A DNA stretch of 64,000 nt from an uncultured Colwellia sp. (GTDB taxonomy: Bacteria; Pseudomonadota; Gammaproteobacteria; Enterobacterales; Alteromonadaceae). The notes under the pieces were generated by a model, which was given only the letters and a program-made list of their open reading frames with translations, was not told the DNA's origin and did not search any database. Of the stretch, positions 26,226 to 35,648 are shown piece by piece. Position 1 is the stretch's first letter. Each line of letters opens with the position of its first letter. The stretch covers positions 36,308 through 100,307 of the forward strand of contig CAJXYE010000010.1 of assembly GCA_913063325.1 (NCBI GenBank), written 5' to 3'. The translations under genes and the position numbers were made by a program.

Positions 26226-27650
26226 ATGACCACAAGTAATACGTCAGCAGTAGACTACAACTTCGATGTTGTACGTCAATTTACTGTAATGACTGTAATC
26301 TGGGGAATCGTTGGTACACTAGTAGGTGTACTTATCGCGGCACAATTAATTTGGCCTGCGTTAAACTTCGATACACCTTGGTTAACCTACTCCCGTCTTC
26401 GTCCACTTCATACTAATGCTGTAATTTTTGCTTTTGGTACAAGTGCTTTATTTGCTACTTCTTATTACGTTGTGCAACGTACTTGTCAAACACGTTTGTT
26501 TGGCGGTAAATTAGCAGCTTTCACCTTTTGGGGTTGGCAAGCAGTCATTGTTGCTGCGGTAATTACCTTACCTTTAGGTTATACCTCATCAAAAGAATAT
26601 GCTGAACTAGAGTGGCCAATTGATATTCTTATAGCCGTGGTTTGGATTTCCTACGCCATTGTTTTCTTTGGTACGTTAATTAAACGTAAAACTTCACATA
26701 TTTACGTTGCCAACTGGTTCTTTGGTGGTTTTATTATTACGGTTGCGGTATTGCACATTGGTAACTCAATGGTAATCCCTGTATCGGCAATGAAGTCATA
26801 CTCTATCTACTCTGGTGCTATCGATGCCATGATGCAGTGGTGGTATGGACATAACGCCGTTGGTTTCTTATTAACTGCTGGTTTCTTAGGTATGATGTAT
26901 TACTTCGTACCAAAACAAGCGGAACGTCCTGTTTACTCATACCGTTTATCTATTGTTCACTTCTGGGCATTGGTTTCTTTATATATTTGGGCTGGTCCTC
27001 ATCACCTACATTACACTGCATTGCCTGATTGGGCACAGTCTGTTGGTATGGTAATGTCTATCGTATTATTCCTACCTTCATGGGGTGGTATGATCAACGG
27101 TATTATGACCTTATCTGGTGCTTGGCATAAACTTCGTACTGACCCTATTTTACGTTTCTTAATCGTTTCATTATCTTTCTACGGTATGTCTACCTTTGAA
27201 GGACCAATGATGGCGATAAAATCAGTAAATGCATTATCTCATTACACTGATTGGACTGTTGGTCACGTACATTCTGGCGCACTAGGTTGGGTTGCTATGA
27301 TTTCAATTGGTGCTATGTACCACTTGATCCCCGTTTTATTCAATCAAGGTCGTATGTTCAGCATCCGCCTTATTAACGTGCATTTTTGGTTACACACTTC
27401 AGGCGTAGTACTTTATATTGTTGCTATGTGGATTTCTGGTGTAATGCAAGGGTTAATGTGGAGAGCGGTAAACAGTGACGGTACCTTAACGTACAGTTTT
27501 GTTGAAAGTTTAACAGCCTCTTACCCATTCTACTTTATACGTTTCGTTGGTGGTGTATTAATCGTTGCTGGTTTCATCTTAATGGCCTACAACATGTTTA
27601 AAACAATTTATGCGAAAGACGCAAGTCTTAAGCCTATTGAAGCTGCATAA
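26226..27650 (+). CDS. ccoN: Cytochrome c oxidase cbb3-type, subunit I
   Basis: The 474-residue haem-copper oxidase has about 12 transmembrane helices. Haem and CuB ligand motifs are seen in [51 protein letters not shown] and [16 protein letters not shown]. It reduces O2 to water with high affinity and pumps protons. It is the first gene of ccoNOQP, under probable FNR control. Confidence 0.97.
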   Translation: MTTSNTSAVDYNFDVVRQFTVMTVIWGIVGTLVGVLIAAQLIWPALNFDTPWLTYSRLRPLHTNAVIFAFGTSALFATSYYVVQRTCQTRLFGGKLAAFTFWGWQAVIVAAVITLPLGYTSSKEYAELEWPIDILIAVVWISYAIVFFGTLIKRKTSHIYVANWFFGGFIITVAVLHIGNSMVIPVSAMKSYSIYSGAIDAMMQWWYGHNAVGFLLTAGFLGMMYYFVPKQAERPVYSYRLSIVHFWALVSLYIWAGPHHLHYTALPDWAQSVGMVMSIVLFLPSWGGMINGIMTLSGAWHKLRTDPILRFLIVSLSFYGMSTFEGPMMAIKSVNALSHYTDWTVGHVHSGALGWVAMISIGAMYHLIPVLFNQGRMFSIRLINVHFWLHTSGVVLYIVAMWISGVMQGLMWRAVNSDGTLTYSFVESLTASYPFYFIRFVGGVLIVAGFILMAYNMFKTIYAKDASLKPIEAA

Positions 27651-27661
27651 GGAGAACAGAC

Positions 27662-28306
27662 ATGAAAAATTCACATGAAAAAGTTGAAAAGAACGTTGGT
27701 TTGTTCTTCTTATTTACTGTTTTTGCTATCAGTATCGGTGGTCTAGTAGAGATCACGCCGTTGTTCTTTCAAAAAGAATTAGCAACGCCGGTTGATAACT
27801 TAAAACCGTATACTGCACTGCAAATGGAAGGTCGTGATATTTATATCCGTGAAGGCTGTAGTAACTGTCATAGCCAAATGATCCGTCCATTCCGTGCTGA
27901 AACAGAGCGTTACGGTCACTATAGTGTTGCTGGTGAGCACGTTTGGGAACATCCATTTTTATGGGGTTCAAAACGTACTGGTCCTGATTTAGCACGTGTT
28001 GGCGGTCGTTACAGTGATGATTGGCATATTGCCCATTTAACTGATCCTCGTTCAGTGGTACCTGAGTCAAACATGCCAGCTTATAACTGGTTAAACACTA
28101 ATACCCTTGATGGTGAAATCACTGGTAAGAAGTTAGCAACATTTAACTTCTTAACTCGTAACCGTAGTCATAAAGACGAAAATGGCAAGGCAATTCCGCT
28201 TTATACTCAAGCAGAAATTGACGGCGCTAAAGATGCGGTTAAAGGTAAAACTGAAATGAGTGCCTTGATTGCTTACTTGCAATCACTTGGCCATGCGTTG
28301 AAGTAA
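27662..28306 (+). CDS. ccoO: Cytochrome c oxidase cbb3-type, subunit II (mono-haem)
   Basis: The 214-residue protein has one N-terminal membrane helix (about 12-32) and a periplasmic cytochrome c domain with CSNCHSQM and an axial Met in [12 protein letters not shown]. It passes electrons from CcoP to CcoN. It starts 11 bases after ccoN with a GGAG ribosome site. Confidence 0.96.
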   Translation: MKNSHEKVEKNVGLFFLFTVFAISIGGLVEITPLFFQKELATPVDNLKPYTALQMEGRDIYIREGCSNCHSQMIRPFRAETERYGHYSVAGEHVWEHPFLWGSKRTGPDLARVGGRYSDDWHIAHLTDPRSVVPESNMPAYNWLNTNTLDGEITGKKLATFNFLTRNRSHKDENGKAIPLYTQAEIDGAKDAVKGKTEMSALIAYLQSLGHALK

Positions 28307-28317
28307 CCGGAGTAATC

Positions 28318-28524
28318 ATGGATTACGGAACACTGAGAGGGTTTTTTGCCCTTCTTATACTGGCGTTGTTTATTATCATTGTTGTATGGTCTTATTCAAA
28401 AAAGCGTAAAGACTCATTTGATGATGTCGCAAACTCTATTTTTGAAGAAGACAAAAAAGATACTGCAGATAAAAAACAACCTCTTGATAAAGATATCAAA
28501 CAGGAGACGAATAATAATGTCTAA
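28318..28524 (+). CDS. ccoQ: Cytochrome c oxidase cbb3-type, subunit IV
   Basis: The 68-residue protein has a single membrane helix (LLILALFIIIVVWSYSKKRK) and a charged cytoplasmic tail, as usual for CcoQ, which stabilises the complex. Its end overlaps the ccoP start by 8 bases. Confidence 0.92.
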   Translation: MDYGTLRGFFALLILALFIIIVVWSYSKKRKDSFDDVANSIFEEDKKDTADKKQPLDKDIKQETNNNV

Positions 28525-29488
28525 CTTCTGGAATATATGGGTTTGGGTTCTTACCCTTGGCTCTCTAGTAGGTTGTTTTTTACTACTACGTATGTGCTTA
28601 AAGAACTTTGCAGGCGTTGAAGAAGGCGAATCAATGGGTCATACCTTTGATGGCATTGAAGAGTTAAACAATCCTTTACCTAAATGGTGGAGTACGTTTT
28701 TCTTAGTTACTATCGTTTGGGCATTTGGTTATATAGCCCTTTATGGCTTAGGTAGCTGGACTGGTGCTTTAGGCTGGAAAAGTTCTAACCAAGGTATTCT
28801 CAATCTCGCGGAATCTAAAGCTAAAACTTTAGAGTACTTAGAAAAAGACTCTGGTGTGCTAGTTCAATATGACCGTGAAGTTGCTGCTGCTGATGCTAAA
28901 TTTGGTCCTATCTTTGAAGCATACGCTGCGCGTAGCATTGAAGATTTAGCGACTGATGAGGAAGCATTAAAAGTGGGCCAACGTCTGTTTATTCAGAACT
29001 GTTCACAGTGTCACGGCTCTGATGCTCACGGTACTACTGGCTTCCCTAACCTAGCTGATAAAGACTGGTTATATGGCGGCAGTCCTGAAGCAATTAAAGC
29101 AACTATTATGAATGGTCGTATTGCCTCTGGCATGATGGCTTGGGAAGGCGCTTTAGGCGGCGACCAAGGTGTTAAAGAAGTTGCTGCATACGTGATTAGC
29201 TTAAGTGGTCGTTCAGTTGACCCTGACTTAGCAAAAGCAGGTAAAGGTAAGTTTGCTTTATGTGCTGGTTGTCATGGTTCTGAAGGTCAAGGTAGCTTAG
29301 CATTAGGTCTACCTATGGGTGCGCCAAACCTAACTGATAACATTTGGTTATATGGCGGTTCAAAACGTGCAATTGAAGAGTCTATTCGCAATGGTCGTGC
29401 AGGTGTTATGCCGCCATGGAAAGATATTCTTGGTGAAGAAAAAGTTCACCTAATTAGTTCTTATGTTTACAGTCTTTCTCAAGATTAA
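28517..29488 (+). CDS. ccoP: Cytochrome c oxidase cbb3-type, subunit III (di-haem)
   Basis: The track start (28346) lies inside ccoQ. The real start is ATG 28517 (MSNFWNIWVWVLT) with AGGAG 10 bases upstream, giving 323 residues. There are two N-terminal membrane helices (about 8-28 and 58-80), then two cytochrome c domains with CSQCHGSDAHG and CAGCHGSEGQG. It accepts electrons from soluble or membrane cytochromes c. It is the last subunit gene and is followed by a terminator. Confidence 0.96.
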   Translation: MSNFWNIWVWVLTLGSLVGCFLLLRMCLKNFAGVEEGESMGHTFDGIEELNNPLPKWWSTFFLVTIVWAFGYIALYGLGSWTGALGWKSSNQGILNLAESKAKTLEYLEKDSGVLVQYDREVAAADAKFGPIFEAYAARSIEDLATDEEALKVGQRLFIQNCSQCHGSDAHGTTGFPNLADKDWLYGGSPEAIKATIMNGRIASGMMAWEGALGGDQGVKEVAAYVISLSGRSVDPDLAKAGKGKFALCAGCHGSEGQGSLALGLPMGAPNLTDNIWLYGGSKRAIEESIRNGRAGVMPPWKDILGEEKVHLISSYVYSLSQD

Positions 29489-29522
29489 CTTATAGTGCTG
29501 CGCGGTTAAAACCCCGCCTACA

Positions 29523-29560
29523 AAAAGCCCTTGTTACACTTTGTAACCAAGGGTTTTTTT
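29523..29560 (+). terminator. Rho-independent terminator after ccoP
   Basis: A CCCTTG-TTACA / TGTAACCAAGGG stem with one bulged base is followed by a seven-T run. It separates ccoNOQP from the assembly genes. Confidence 0.88.
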
Positions 29561-29607
29561 ATGTCTGTTTAGCCGGTAGAAAACTAGCTGCCTCTTCATA
29601 AAAAAGG

Positions 29608-29613
29608 TATAAT
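29608..29613 (+). promoter_or_regulatory. Candidate -10 element before ccoH
   Basis: A perfect TATAAT lies 36 bases before the ccoH ATG and downstream of the ccoP terminator. The -35 is not obvious, so this may be an activator-dependent promoter. Confidence 0.4.
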
Positions 29614-29648
29614 CCTGCCCCATATTCTACTGTTAACGTAAGCAATTT

Positions 29649-30143
29649 ATGAAAACTTCATGGTACCGCGAGCCTTGGGCTTGGTTTGTTTTTTCTCTTC
29701 CTGTCATCTCCATGGTAGTTGGTATTACCTACTACAATATTGCTAATAATAATGCCGATAGCATGGTCGTTGGCGATTATTATAAAAAAGGCAAATATAT
29801 TAATTTTGAAGTGGGTAAAGTAAAGCTGGCCCAAAAGTTGGGCATGCGCTTCGCACTTCAGTTAAAAGGTAATGAATTAATCATAAAGCCAACGGGTATT
29901 GAAAAAATATTCCCATTACTTAATATTAATTTTTTCCACCCAACCATAGAAGAACGAGATTTTTACTTATCAATGACTCCTGACGGCAATGGCCATTTTA
30001 GGCACAAATTTGATAAAGAGGTCACGGGGAAATGGAAGGTAACCTTAAGTTCTTTTGAAAATACCTGGAAAATACAAGACACTGTTAATTTACCGCAAAG
30101 TGACTTTATTGACCTCATTCCAGATCCAACCAAAGTGCAATAA
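29649..30143 (+). CDS. ccoH: FixH/CcoH-family cbb3 oxidase assembly protein
   Basis: The 164-residue protein has one N-terminal membrane helix (WAWFVFSLPVISMVVGITYYNI) and a periplasmic domain of the FixH family (DSMVVGDYYKKGKYIN). FixH/CcoH binds the assembling cbb3 oxidase and is needed for its maturation. CcoG, the usual fourth member of the set, is not in this window. Confidence 0.88.
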   Translation: MKTSWYREPWAWFVFSLPVISMVVGITYYNIANNNADSMVVGDYYKKGKYINFEVGKVKLAQKLGMRFALQLKGNELIIKPTGIEKIFPLLNINFFHPTIEERDFYLSMTPDGNGHFRHKFDKEVTGKWKVTLSSFENTWKIQDTVNLPQSDFIDLIPDPTKVQ

Positions 30144-30168
30144 GTTAAATAGTATTAAACCGTTTTAT

Positions 30169-30202
30169 CACGATAGTGAAGACCCTAACATTCTCTATCG
30201 TG
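30169..30202. repeat. Inverted repeat between ccoH and ccoI
   Basis: CACGATAG and CTATCGTG, perfect 8-base arms with an 18-base spacer, lie just before the ccoI start. It may be an mRNA hairpin or an operator; no T-run follows. Confidence 0.4.
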
Positions 30203-30228
30203 TCCCCAAAGTTAATAAGAAATAAGCC

Positions 30229-32700
30229 ATGACCGCCAAATGTTTTCACTGTAATGAAGTTGTTCCTACTGGCATTAACCTTTGTGTTGAAATTAGTCAG
30301 ATTCAGCAAGCTATGTGTTGTATTGGCTGCCAAGCTGTGGCTCAAACTATTGTTGATAATGGGCTAACTCAATATTATTCGGTAAGAACTGAACCTGCAA
30401 ACAAAGGTCAATCGTTAGTACCTGAGCAATTACAAAAAAATAAATTACTTGATGAAGCTGTCTTGCAGAGTGAGTTTGTTTTTCAAAGTGACAGTCAGGA
30501 TGATGCTCAAGGCAAGAGTTATAAAGAAGCCATATTAACTATCGATGGCATAAGCTGTGCCGCTTGTGCTTGGCTTATTGAAATGCAGCTAGTTAAACTT
30601 AAAGGTTTAGACAATATTAATGTTAATGCCTCGAGCCAAAGAGCGACAGTTAAATGGCAAGATAGTGAGATAAAGCTAAGCGATATTTTACTCGCTATCG
30701 AAAATATTGGTTATCAAGCCCTACCTTTTAAAGCCAATGAAGCAGAGTTAATCAATAAAAAACAAAGCAAAGCCTTTATCAAACGCCTTGGTATCAGCGG
30801 CATTTTAATGATGCAAATAATGATGATTGCCTTTGGCCTTTATTTTGGTGCCTTCTCTGACATGGCTGAGCACAATAAAGTATACCTTCGCTGGGTTAGC
30901 TTTATTTTGGCAATTCCTATCATTTTTTATGGTGCTCAGCCGTTTTATATTGGTGCGATAAAAGCGATAAAAGCTAAACGTTTATCGATGGATGTCCCTG
31001 TATCTATTGCCATTATTTTAGCCTTTAGTGCTAGCGCTTGGGCAACGGTTACTCAACAAGGTGAAGTCTATTTTGAGTCCGTATCCATGTTCACCTTCTT
31101 ACTGCTCATTGGTAAATTTTTAGAGTTTAGAGCGCGTTCACGTGCTGCTCAAGTCTCCGCTAACTTATTAAAGTTAATGCCGATGACAGCAACTAAGATA
31201 ATTGCCACTAGCGATACCATCAGCGAAAAGTCACAATCTCAAGAAGTATTGGTTGCTGCTAAACTACTCATTCAAGGTGATATCGTTCTTATTAAACCCG
31301 GCGAGGTTGTACCTGCAGACGGTGTGATCACTTCAGGACATAGTCAATTAAATGAAGCCATGTTATCAGGTGAGCAATTACCCATTAGCAAAACAGTAAA
31401 CGACAAGGTTTTCGCCGGTACCATTAATGGTGATGGTAATATTACCGTACTGGTCAAACAAGCCTCAAGCCAATCATTTTTGAGCCAGCTCATTCGTTTA
31501 AGCGAACAATCTCAAGCACACAAACCCAAAATGGCCAAATTATCAGATAAAATAGCGCAATACTTTGTTGCCCTTATTCTATTGACCTCGATTGCTACTG
31601 CAATTTATTGGCAACAACATATGCCAGAGGAAGCTTTTTGGATAACCCTTTCCGTTTTAGTCGCTACCTGCCCTTGCGCACTTTCATTAGCAACCCCTAC
31701 CGCCTTAACGTGTGCAACCACACGTTTAAACAAAGCGGGCATAATGATCAAAGGCGGTCATGTGATGGAAACTATGCCGAAAATAAACTGCTTTGCTTTT
31801 GACAAAACGGGTACGTTAACCACTGGCGAGTTTACCATTGACAGGATTGAATTAGCTCACAACAATGCAGACTATAAGCAAACACAAATACTTGCCATTG
31901 CTGCAGCATTAGAAGCGCACTCTGAGCACCCTATCGCTAAACCTTTTAGTGAGTATAGAAACTACAGTTTGACAGCTGATCACGTTAAAGTGCATTCAGG
32001 CCAAGGAGTCACTGGCACGGTAAACAATATCGATTATGCTATTGGTAAATATGCTTGGTTAGCAAAAAACATCTCTTGCGGTGATGCACAGACTCAGTCA
32101 TTTAACTCTGATGTAAGCGGTGCCAGCTGTATCTTAGTGGCCAATGGACAAATTATTGCAGCCTTTTATCTTATTGATAAGATTCGTGAGGACGCTTTTG
32201 AAGCGGTATCGACTCTCAATAAGCAGCATAAAACGCTATTATTATCTGGTGACAGTCAAATAGCTTGCGACACTATTAAGCAAAAACTTCCCGTAAATTC
32301 GGCGCTTGGTGGCCTGAGTGCTCAAGATAAAATGCAACAAATTAAAGACGCCCAAACACAGGGTTATAATGTCGCTATGACAGGTGATGGTGTTAACGAT
32401 TCGCCGGTCTTGGGTACTGCTCATGTTTCCATCGCTATGGGTTGTGGCGCTGATATCACTAAAAGTGGTGCTGATGTAATTTTACTCAACAATAAACTGA
32501 GCAGCATAAATACCTTGATCAATGTTTCACATAGAACTCGTCGAATAATTTTTCAAAATTACTTATGGGCTTTTGGTTATAATGCTATTGTATTACCATT
32601 AGCTGTGGCTGGTTATATAACACCTTACATGGCTGTTATTGGCATGTCGGCCAGCTCTATTTTAGTTATTACCAATTCGTTACGTTTACTTAAAAAGTAA
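30229..32700 (+). CDS. ccoI: Copper-translocating P-type ATPase for cbb3 oxidase assembly
   Basis: The 823-residue P1B ATPase begins with a Cys-rich FixI-type metal-binding segment (CFHCNEV... MCCIGCQAV). An HMA domain follows with GISCAACAWLIE near residue 107, then eight membrane helices with the CPC metal site (VATCPCALSLATPTA). The phosphorylation site is DKTGTLTTG and the hinge is MTGDGVNDSPVLG. CcoI exports copper for the CuB centre of CcoN. Confidence 0.95.
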   Translation: MTAKCFHCNEVVPTGINLCVEISQIQQAMCCIGCQAVAQTIVDNGLTQYYSVRTEPANKGQSLVPEQLQKNKLLDEAVLQSEFVFQSDSQDDAQGKSYKEAILTIDGISCAACAWLIEMQLVKLKGLDNINVNASSQRATVKWQDSEIKLSDILLAIENIGYQALPFKANEAELINKKQSKAFIKRLGISGILMMQIMMIAFGLYFGAFSDMAEHNKVYLRWVSFILAIPIIFYGAQPFYIGAIKAIKAKRLSMDVPVSIAIILAFSASAWATVTQQGEVYFESVSMFTFLLLIGKFLEFRARSRAAQVSANLLKLMPMTATKIIATSDTISEKSQSQEVLVAAKLLIQGDIVLIKPGEVVPADGVITSGHSQLNEAMLSGEQLPISKTVNDKVFAGTINGDGNITVLVKQASSQSFLSQLIRLSEQSQAHKPKMAKLSDKIAQYFVALILLTSIATAIYWQQHMPEEAFWITLSVLVATCPCALSLATPTALTCATTRLNKAGIMIKGGHVMETMPKINCFAFDKTGTLTTGEFTIDRIELAHNNADYKQTQILAIAAALEAHSEHPIAKPFSEYRNYSLTADHVKVHSGQGVTGTVNNIDYAIGKYAWLAKNISCGDAQTQSFNSDVSGASCILVANGQIIAAFYLIDKIREDAFEAVSTLNKQHKTLLLSGDSQIACDTIKQKLPVNSALGGLSAQDKMQQIKDAQTQGYNVAMTGDGVNDSPVLGTAHVSIAMGCGADITKSGADVILLNNKLSSINTLINVSHRTRRIIFQNYLWAFGYNAIVLPLAVAGYITPYMAVIGMSASSILVITNSLRLLKK

Positions 32701-32719
32701 AGATAATCGTGAGCCAAGT

Positions 32720-32932
32720 ATGAGTATTATATATATTTTAATTCCTGTCGCCGTTTTGTTAACGGCTTTGGGTATTTACCTCTTTTTTTGGGCTGTTCGA
32801 ACGGAACAGTTTGAGGACCTTGAAAAACAAGGAATGAGTATCCTTTTTGATGATGATCAACAACAAATCATCACTAGTGAAAAAAAAGAGGATGAAGTAG
32901 AAAACACTAAAAAAAGCTCAGATAAGCAATGA
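32720..32932 (+). CDS. ccoS: cbb3 oxidase assembly protein CcoS/FixS
   Basis: The 70-residue protein has one membrane helix and the family motif FFWAVRTEQFEDLEKQGMSILFDDD. It is required for cofactor insertion into CcoN in other bacteria. Its stop overlaps the next start by 4 bases (ATGA). Confidence 0.94.
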   Translation: MSIIYILIPVAVLLTALGIYLFFWAVRTEQFEDLEKQGMSILFDDDQQQIITSEKKEDEVENTKKSSDKQ

Positions 32933-33678
32933 GTTTAGATCTATTCTCTGCTTTTATCATAGGTTTACTTGGCTCTGGTCATTGCTTAGCCATGTGTGGC
33001 GGTATTACCACTATGCTAACGTCTGCTATTGATAACCCTGCTAATCCAAAAACATCTAAAGTAAGCGCCCACGGTGACATAGCGGTATCGGTAAACACGC
33101 AACAGTCAAGCTGCTCTGCACCGACCTCACGTTTAAATTTGGTACTATTTTATCATATTGGACGTATTGCTAGTTATTGTTTAATTGGTGCTATTGTTGG
33201 TTTCACTGGCTCTATTGCCGCTAAAAATGTTGGCTTGCCTATTGCTGGATTACGTTTAGTTGCTGCAGTTTTTCTCATTCTACTTGGTTTATATATTGGC
33301 CAATGGCTTTTATGGTTAAACCGAATAGAAACCTTAGGCAAGGGCTTATGGGGCTATTTGTCACCTATGGCTAAACATGTCATCCCTGTAAATAACAGCC
33401 GAAAAGCGCTTGGCTTAGGCGCTCTATGGGGCTGGTTACCTTGTGGATTGGTATATTCAACCCTAACTTGGGCACTTGCTAGTGGCAGTAGCTTAACTGG
33501 CGCGACTATCATGTTATTTTTCGGTTTAGGTACTTTACCCGCCTTAGTTGCACTCTCATTAGGTATCGGTAGCATAAAAAAACTACTCGTCAATGCCATT
33601 TTTAGAAAAATCATGGCGATTTCACTTATTAGCTATGGTATCTACAGTTTTATTGTTGCATATCAACTAACGTTCTAA
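32929..33678 (+). CDS. SafE/DsbD_2-like membrane protein linked to cbb3 maturation
   Basis: The 249-residue protein has about six membrane helices and the motif GSGHCLAMCGGI in helix 1, with LWGWLPCGLVYSTL in helix 4. The conserved Cys pair is typical of the sulfite exporter TauE/SafE or DsbD_2 group often found beside ccoS. Translational coupling to ccoS suggests a role in copper or thiol handling for the oxidase; this is inference. Confidence 0.82.
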   Translation: MSLDLFSAFIIGLLGSGHCLAMCGGITTMLTSAIDNPANPKTSKVSAHGDIAVSVNTQQSSCSAPTSRLNLVLFYHIGRIASYCLIGAIVGFTGSIAAKNVGLPIAGLRLVAAVFLILLGLYIGQWLLWLNRIETLGKGLWGYLSPMAKHVIPVNNSRKALGLGALWGWLPCGLVYSTLTWALASGSSLTGATIMLFFGLGTLPALVALSLGIGSIKKLLVNAIFRKIMAISLISYGIYSFIVAYQLTF

Positions 33679-33732
33679 TAACATATACTTGCCCTAAAGT
33701 TAGCATAAATAGCTACGTCATTGAGTAATACC

Positions 33733-34452
33733 ATGCCAAATAAAAATTGTCCTACAACTCAACATATTAACTGTCAAAATTGCAGTATTAGTGAGTTATG
33801 TTTACCTTTTTCTTTGAGTAACAAAGAACTAGATTCTCTTGACGACATTATTGATCGAAAACGTCCAATTCATAAAGGTGACAAGATTTTTTCTGATGGT
33901 CAAGAATTACATGCTTTATTTGCTATACGTTCAGGTACCTTTAAAACCTTTACTGTAAATGAACAAGGTGAAGAGCAAATAACCGGCTTTCATTTAGCAG
34001 GCGATTTACTTGGTTTTGATGCCATTGCAGAAAGTGAACACCCTAGCTTTGCTCAGGCACTTGAAACCTCAATGGTTTGTGAAATTCCCTATGATAATTT
34101 AGATCAATTATCCAATACCATGCCTAAACTTAAAAAGCAGGTATTGCGTTTAATGAGTCACGAAATTAAAACTGACCAAGAAATGCTGACACTGCTTAAT
34201 AGAAAAAATGCTGAGCAACGTGTTGCTACGTTCATCGTCAGTTTAAGTGAGCGTTACCATGCCCGAGGTTTATCTGCGACTGAGTTTCGTTTAACCATGA
34301 CGCGTAGTGATATTGGTAATTATATTGGCTTAACTGTTGAAACAATTAGCCGTTTATTAAATCGCTTCCACAAAAGTGGCTTAATTAAAGTTGATGGTAA
34401 ATTAATTTCGATTATTGATATCGACAAGCTTTGCGATACCGCTGCCCTATAA
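33733..34452 (+). CDS. fnr: Oxygen-responsive regulator FNR (EtrA-like)
   Basis: The track starts at a TTG (33721); I prefer ATG 33733 (239 residues), though neither has a strong ribosome site and an in-frame stop excludes anything further upstream. The cluster ligands are [10 protein letters not shown] plus the central Cys in [12 protein letters not shown]. The HTH recognition helix [12 protein letters not shown] is identical in key residues to E. coli FNR. It is the canonical FNR, followed by uspE as in E. coli, and probably controls the FNR box before ccoN. Confidence 0.93.
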   Translation: MPNKNCPTTQHINCQNCSISELCLPFSLSNKELDSLDDIIDRKRPIHKGDKIFSDGQELHALFAIRSGTFKTFTVNEQGEEQITGFHLAGDLLGFDAIAESEHPSFAQALETSMVCEIPYDNLDQLSNTMPKLKKQVLRLMSHEIKTDQEMLTLLNRKNAEQRVATFIVSLSERYHARGLSATEFRLTMTRSDIGNYIGLTVETISRLLNRFHKSGLIKVDGKLISIIDIDKLCDTAAL

Positions 34453-34515
34453 CCCCTACAGCCTTATTGTTATTGGTTTTCATTGTCATTGCTCAATGAA
34501 AAACCAATAACAAAC

Positions 34516-34529
34516 TTGATTTAAAACAA
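34516..34529 (+). promoter_or_regulatory. Degenerate FNR box upstream of uspE
   Basis: TTGATTTAAAACAA differs from TTGAT-N4-ATCAA at one base. It lies 66 bases before the uspE start codon, at a reasonable distance for an FNR-activated promoter. Confidence 0.45.
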
Positions 34530-34594
34530 GCATTAATCTGTCAACTTTGCTATAAATAACTTATCTTTATTATTTTATTTTGCTAGAGGTTGCC

Positions 34595-35545
34595 ATGGAC
34601 ATGTATCAAAACATCCTCGTTGTTATTGACCCGACAACAGATGAACAAAAAGCACTTAACAGAGCCGTTGATCTCGCCACTAGAATTAATATAGCGGATC
34701 CTACACAGCAGCTACGTATTACTGCCTTTTTTAGCATTTTCGATTTTTCTTATGAAATGACCACATTTTTGTCTAGTGGCGAGCGCGATAGCATGCGGCA
34801 AATAGTGATTAGTGAAAAACAACAATGGATTGATGACATCATATCAGTGACCAATACTTCAATAAACATTGTCAGTAAAGTTGTTTGGCATAATCGTCCC
34901 TTTGAAGCGATTATCAACCAGGTCATTGAGCAAAAACATGATTTAGTGATCAAAGGTACACATCAGCACGACAAATTCAAATCAGTAGTATTCACACCAA
35001 CCGACTGGCATATTTTGAGAAAATGCCCTTGTCCGGTATTACTGGTCAAAGATCATGAATGGCCTCTACAAGGCAATATATTAGCAGCGCTTAATGTCGG
35101 TAGTGATGAGGCTGAACATCTCTCTTTAAATAAGACTATTACCAAGCAAGCTAAAAATATTGCTCAACTGATCACAGCTAATGTGCACTTAGTTAACTCT
35201 TATCCTGGTACTCCGGTAAATATTGCTATAGAAATCCCTGAGTTTGATGCCAGCGAATATAACAACGCTATGCAGGCACATCATAGAGAAGCAATGAATG
35301 AGCATGCTAATAGTTTTGATATTCCCTTAACCAATACTTATGTTGAAGAGGGTTTACCGGAAACAGTTATTGAAGAAGCGGCTTTAAAAATTGATGCTGA
35401 ATTGGTTATTTTAGGGACAGTTGGTCGTACAGGTATTTCCGCCGCGCTTATTGGTAATACAGCTGAGCATGTCATTGATTTATTAAACTGTGATGTTTTA
35501 GCATTAAAACCTGACGGTTATATATCGCCAATGGCTCACAAATGA
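34595..35545 (+). CDS. uspE: Universal stress protein UspE
   Basis: The track begins at a TTG (34580); the ATG at 34595 has AGAGG at 5 bases and is preferred (316 residues). Two tandem Usp domains are present: MYQNILVVIDPTTDEQKALNRA, and a second from about residue 150. ATP-loop-like residues appear in the second (VILGTVGRTGISAALIGNTAEHV). The fnr-uspE order is conserved in enterobacteria and Shewanella. It acts in stress resistance and motility control. Confidence 0.92.
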   Translation: MDMYQNILVVIDPTTDEQKALNRAVDLATRINIADPTQQLRITAFFSIFDFSYEMTTFLSSGERDSMRQIVISEKQQWIDDIISVTNTSINIVSKVVWHNRPFEAIINQVIEQKHDLVIKGTHQHDKFKSVVFTPTDWHILRKCPCPVLLVKDHEWPLQGNILAALNVGSDEAEHLSLNKTITKQAKNIAQLITANVHLVNSYPGTPVNIAIEIPEFDASEYNNAMQAHHREAMNEHANSFDIPLTNTYVEEGLPETVIEEAALKIDAELVILGTVGRTGISAALIGNTAEHVIDLLNCDVLALKPDGYISPMAHK

Positions 35546-35589
35546 TTTAGCCCTGCTTTATGTAGTTATAAAATTTTAGCGTCACGAAT

Positions 35590-35622
35590 AAAAAAGGCAA
35601 TCGATAATCGATTGCCTTTTTT
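35590..35622. terminator. Bidirectional Rho-independent terminator
   Basis: AAAAAGGCAATCGA-TAA-TCGATTGCCTTTTTT is a perfect hairpin with A/T runs on both sides. It lies between the convergent uspE and pxpC genes. Confidence 0.95.
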
Positions 35623-35648
35623 ATGACTGCTGGATTAATGGTATTAAC

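Noticed and set aside
27753-28070. 105-residue minus-strand ORF
   Set aside because: It lies antisense to ccoO.
34516-34529. Strong FNR site claim before uspE
   Set aside because: One half-site is degenerate (AACAA), so it is listed only as a weak candidate and not as a finding.
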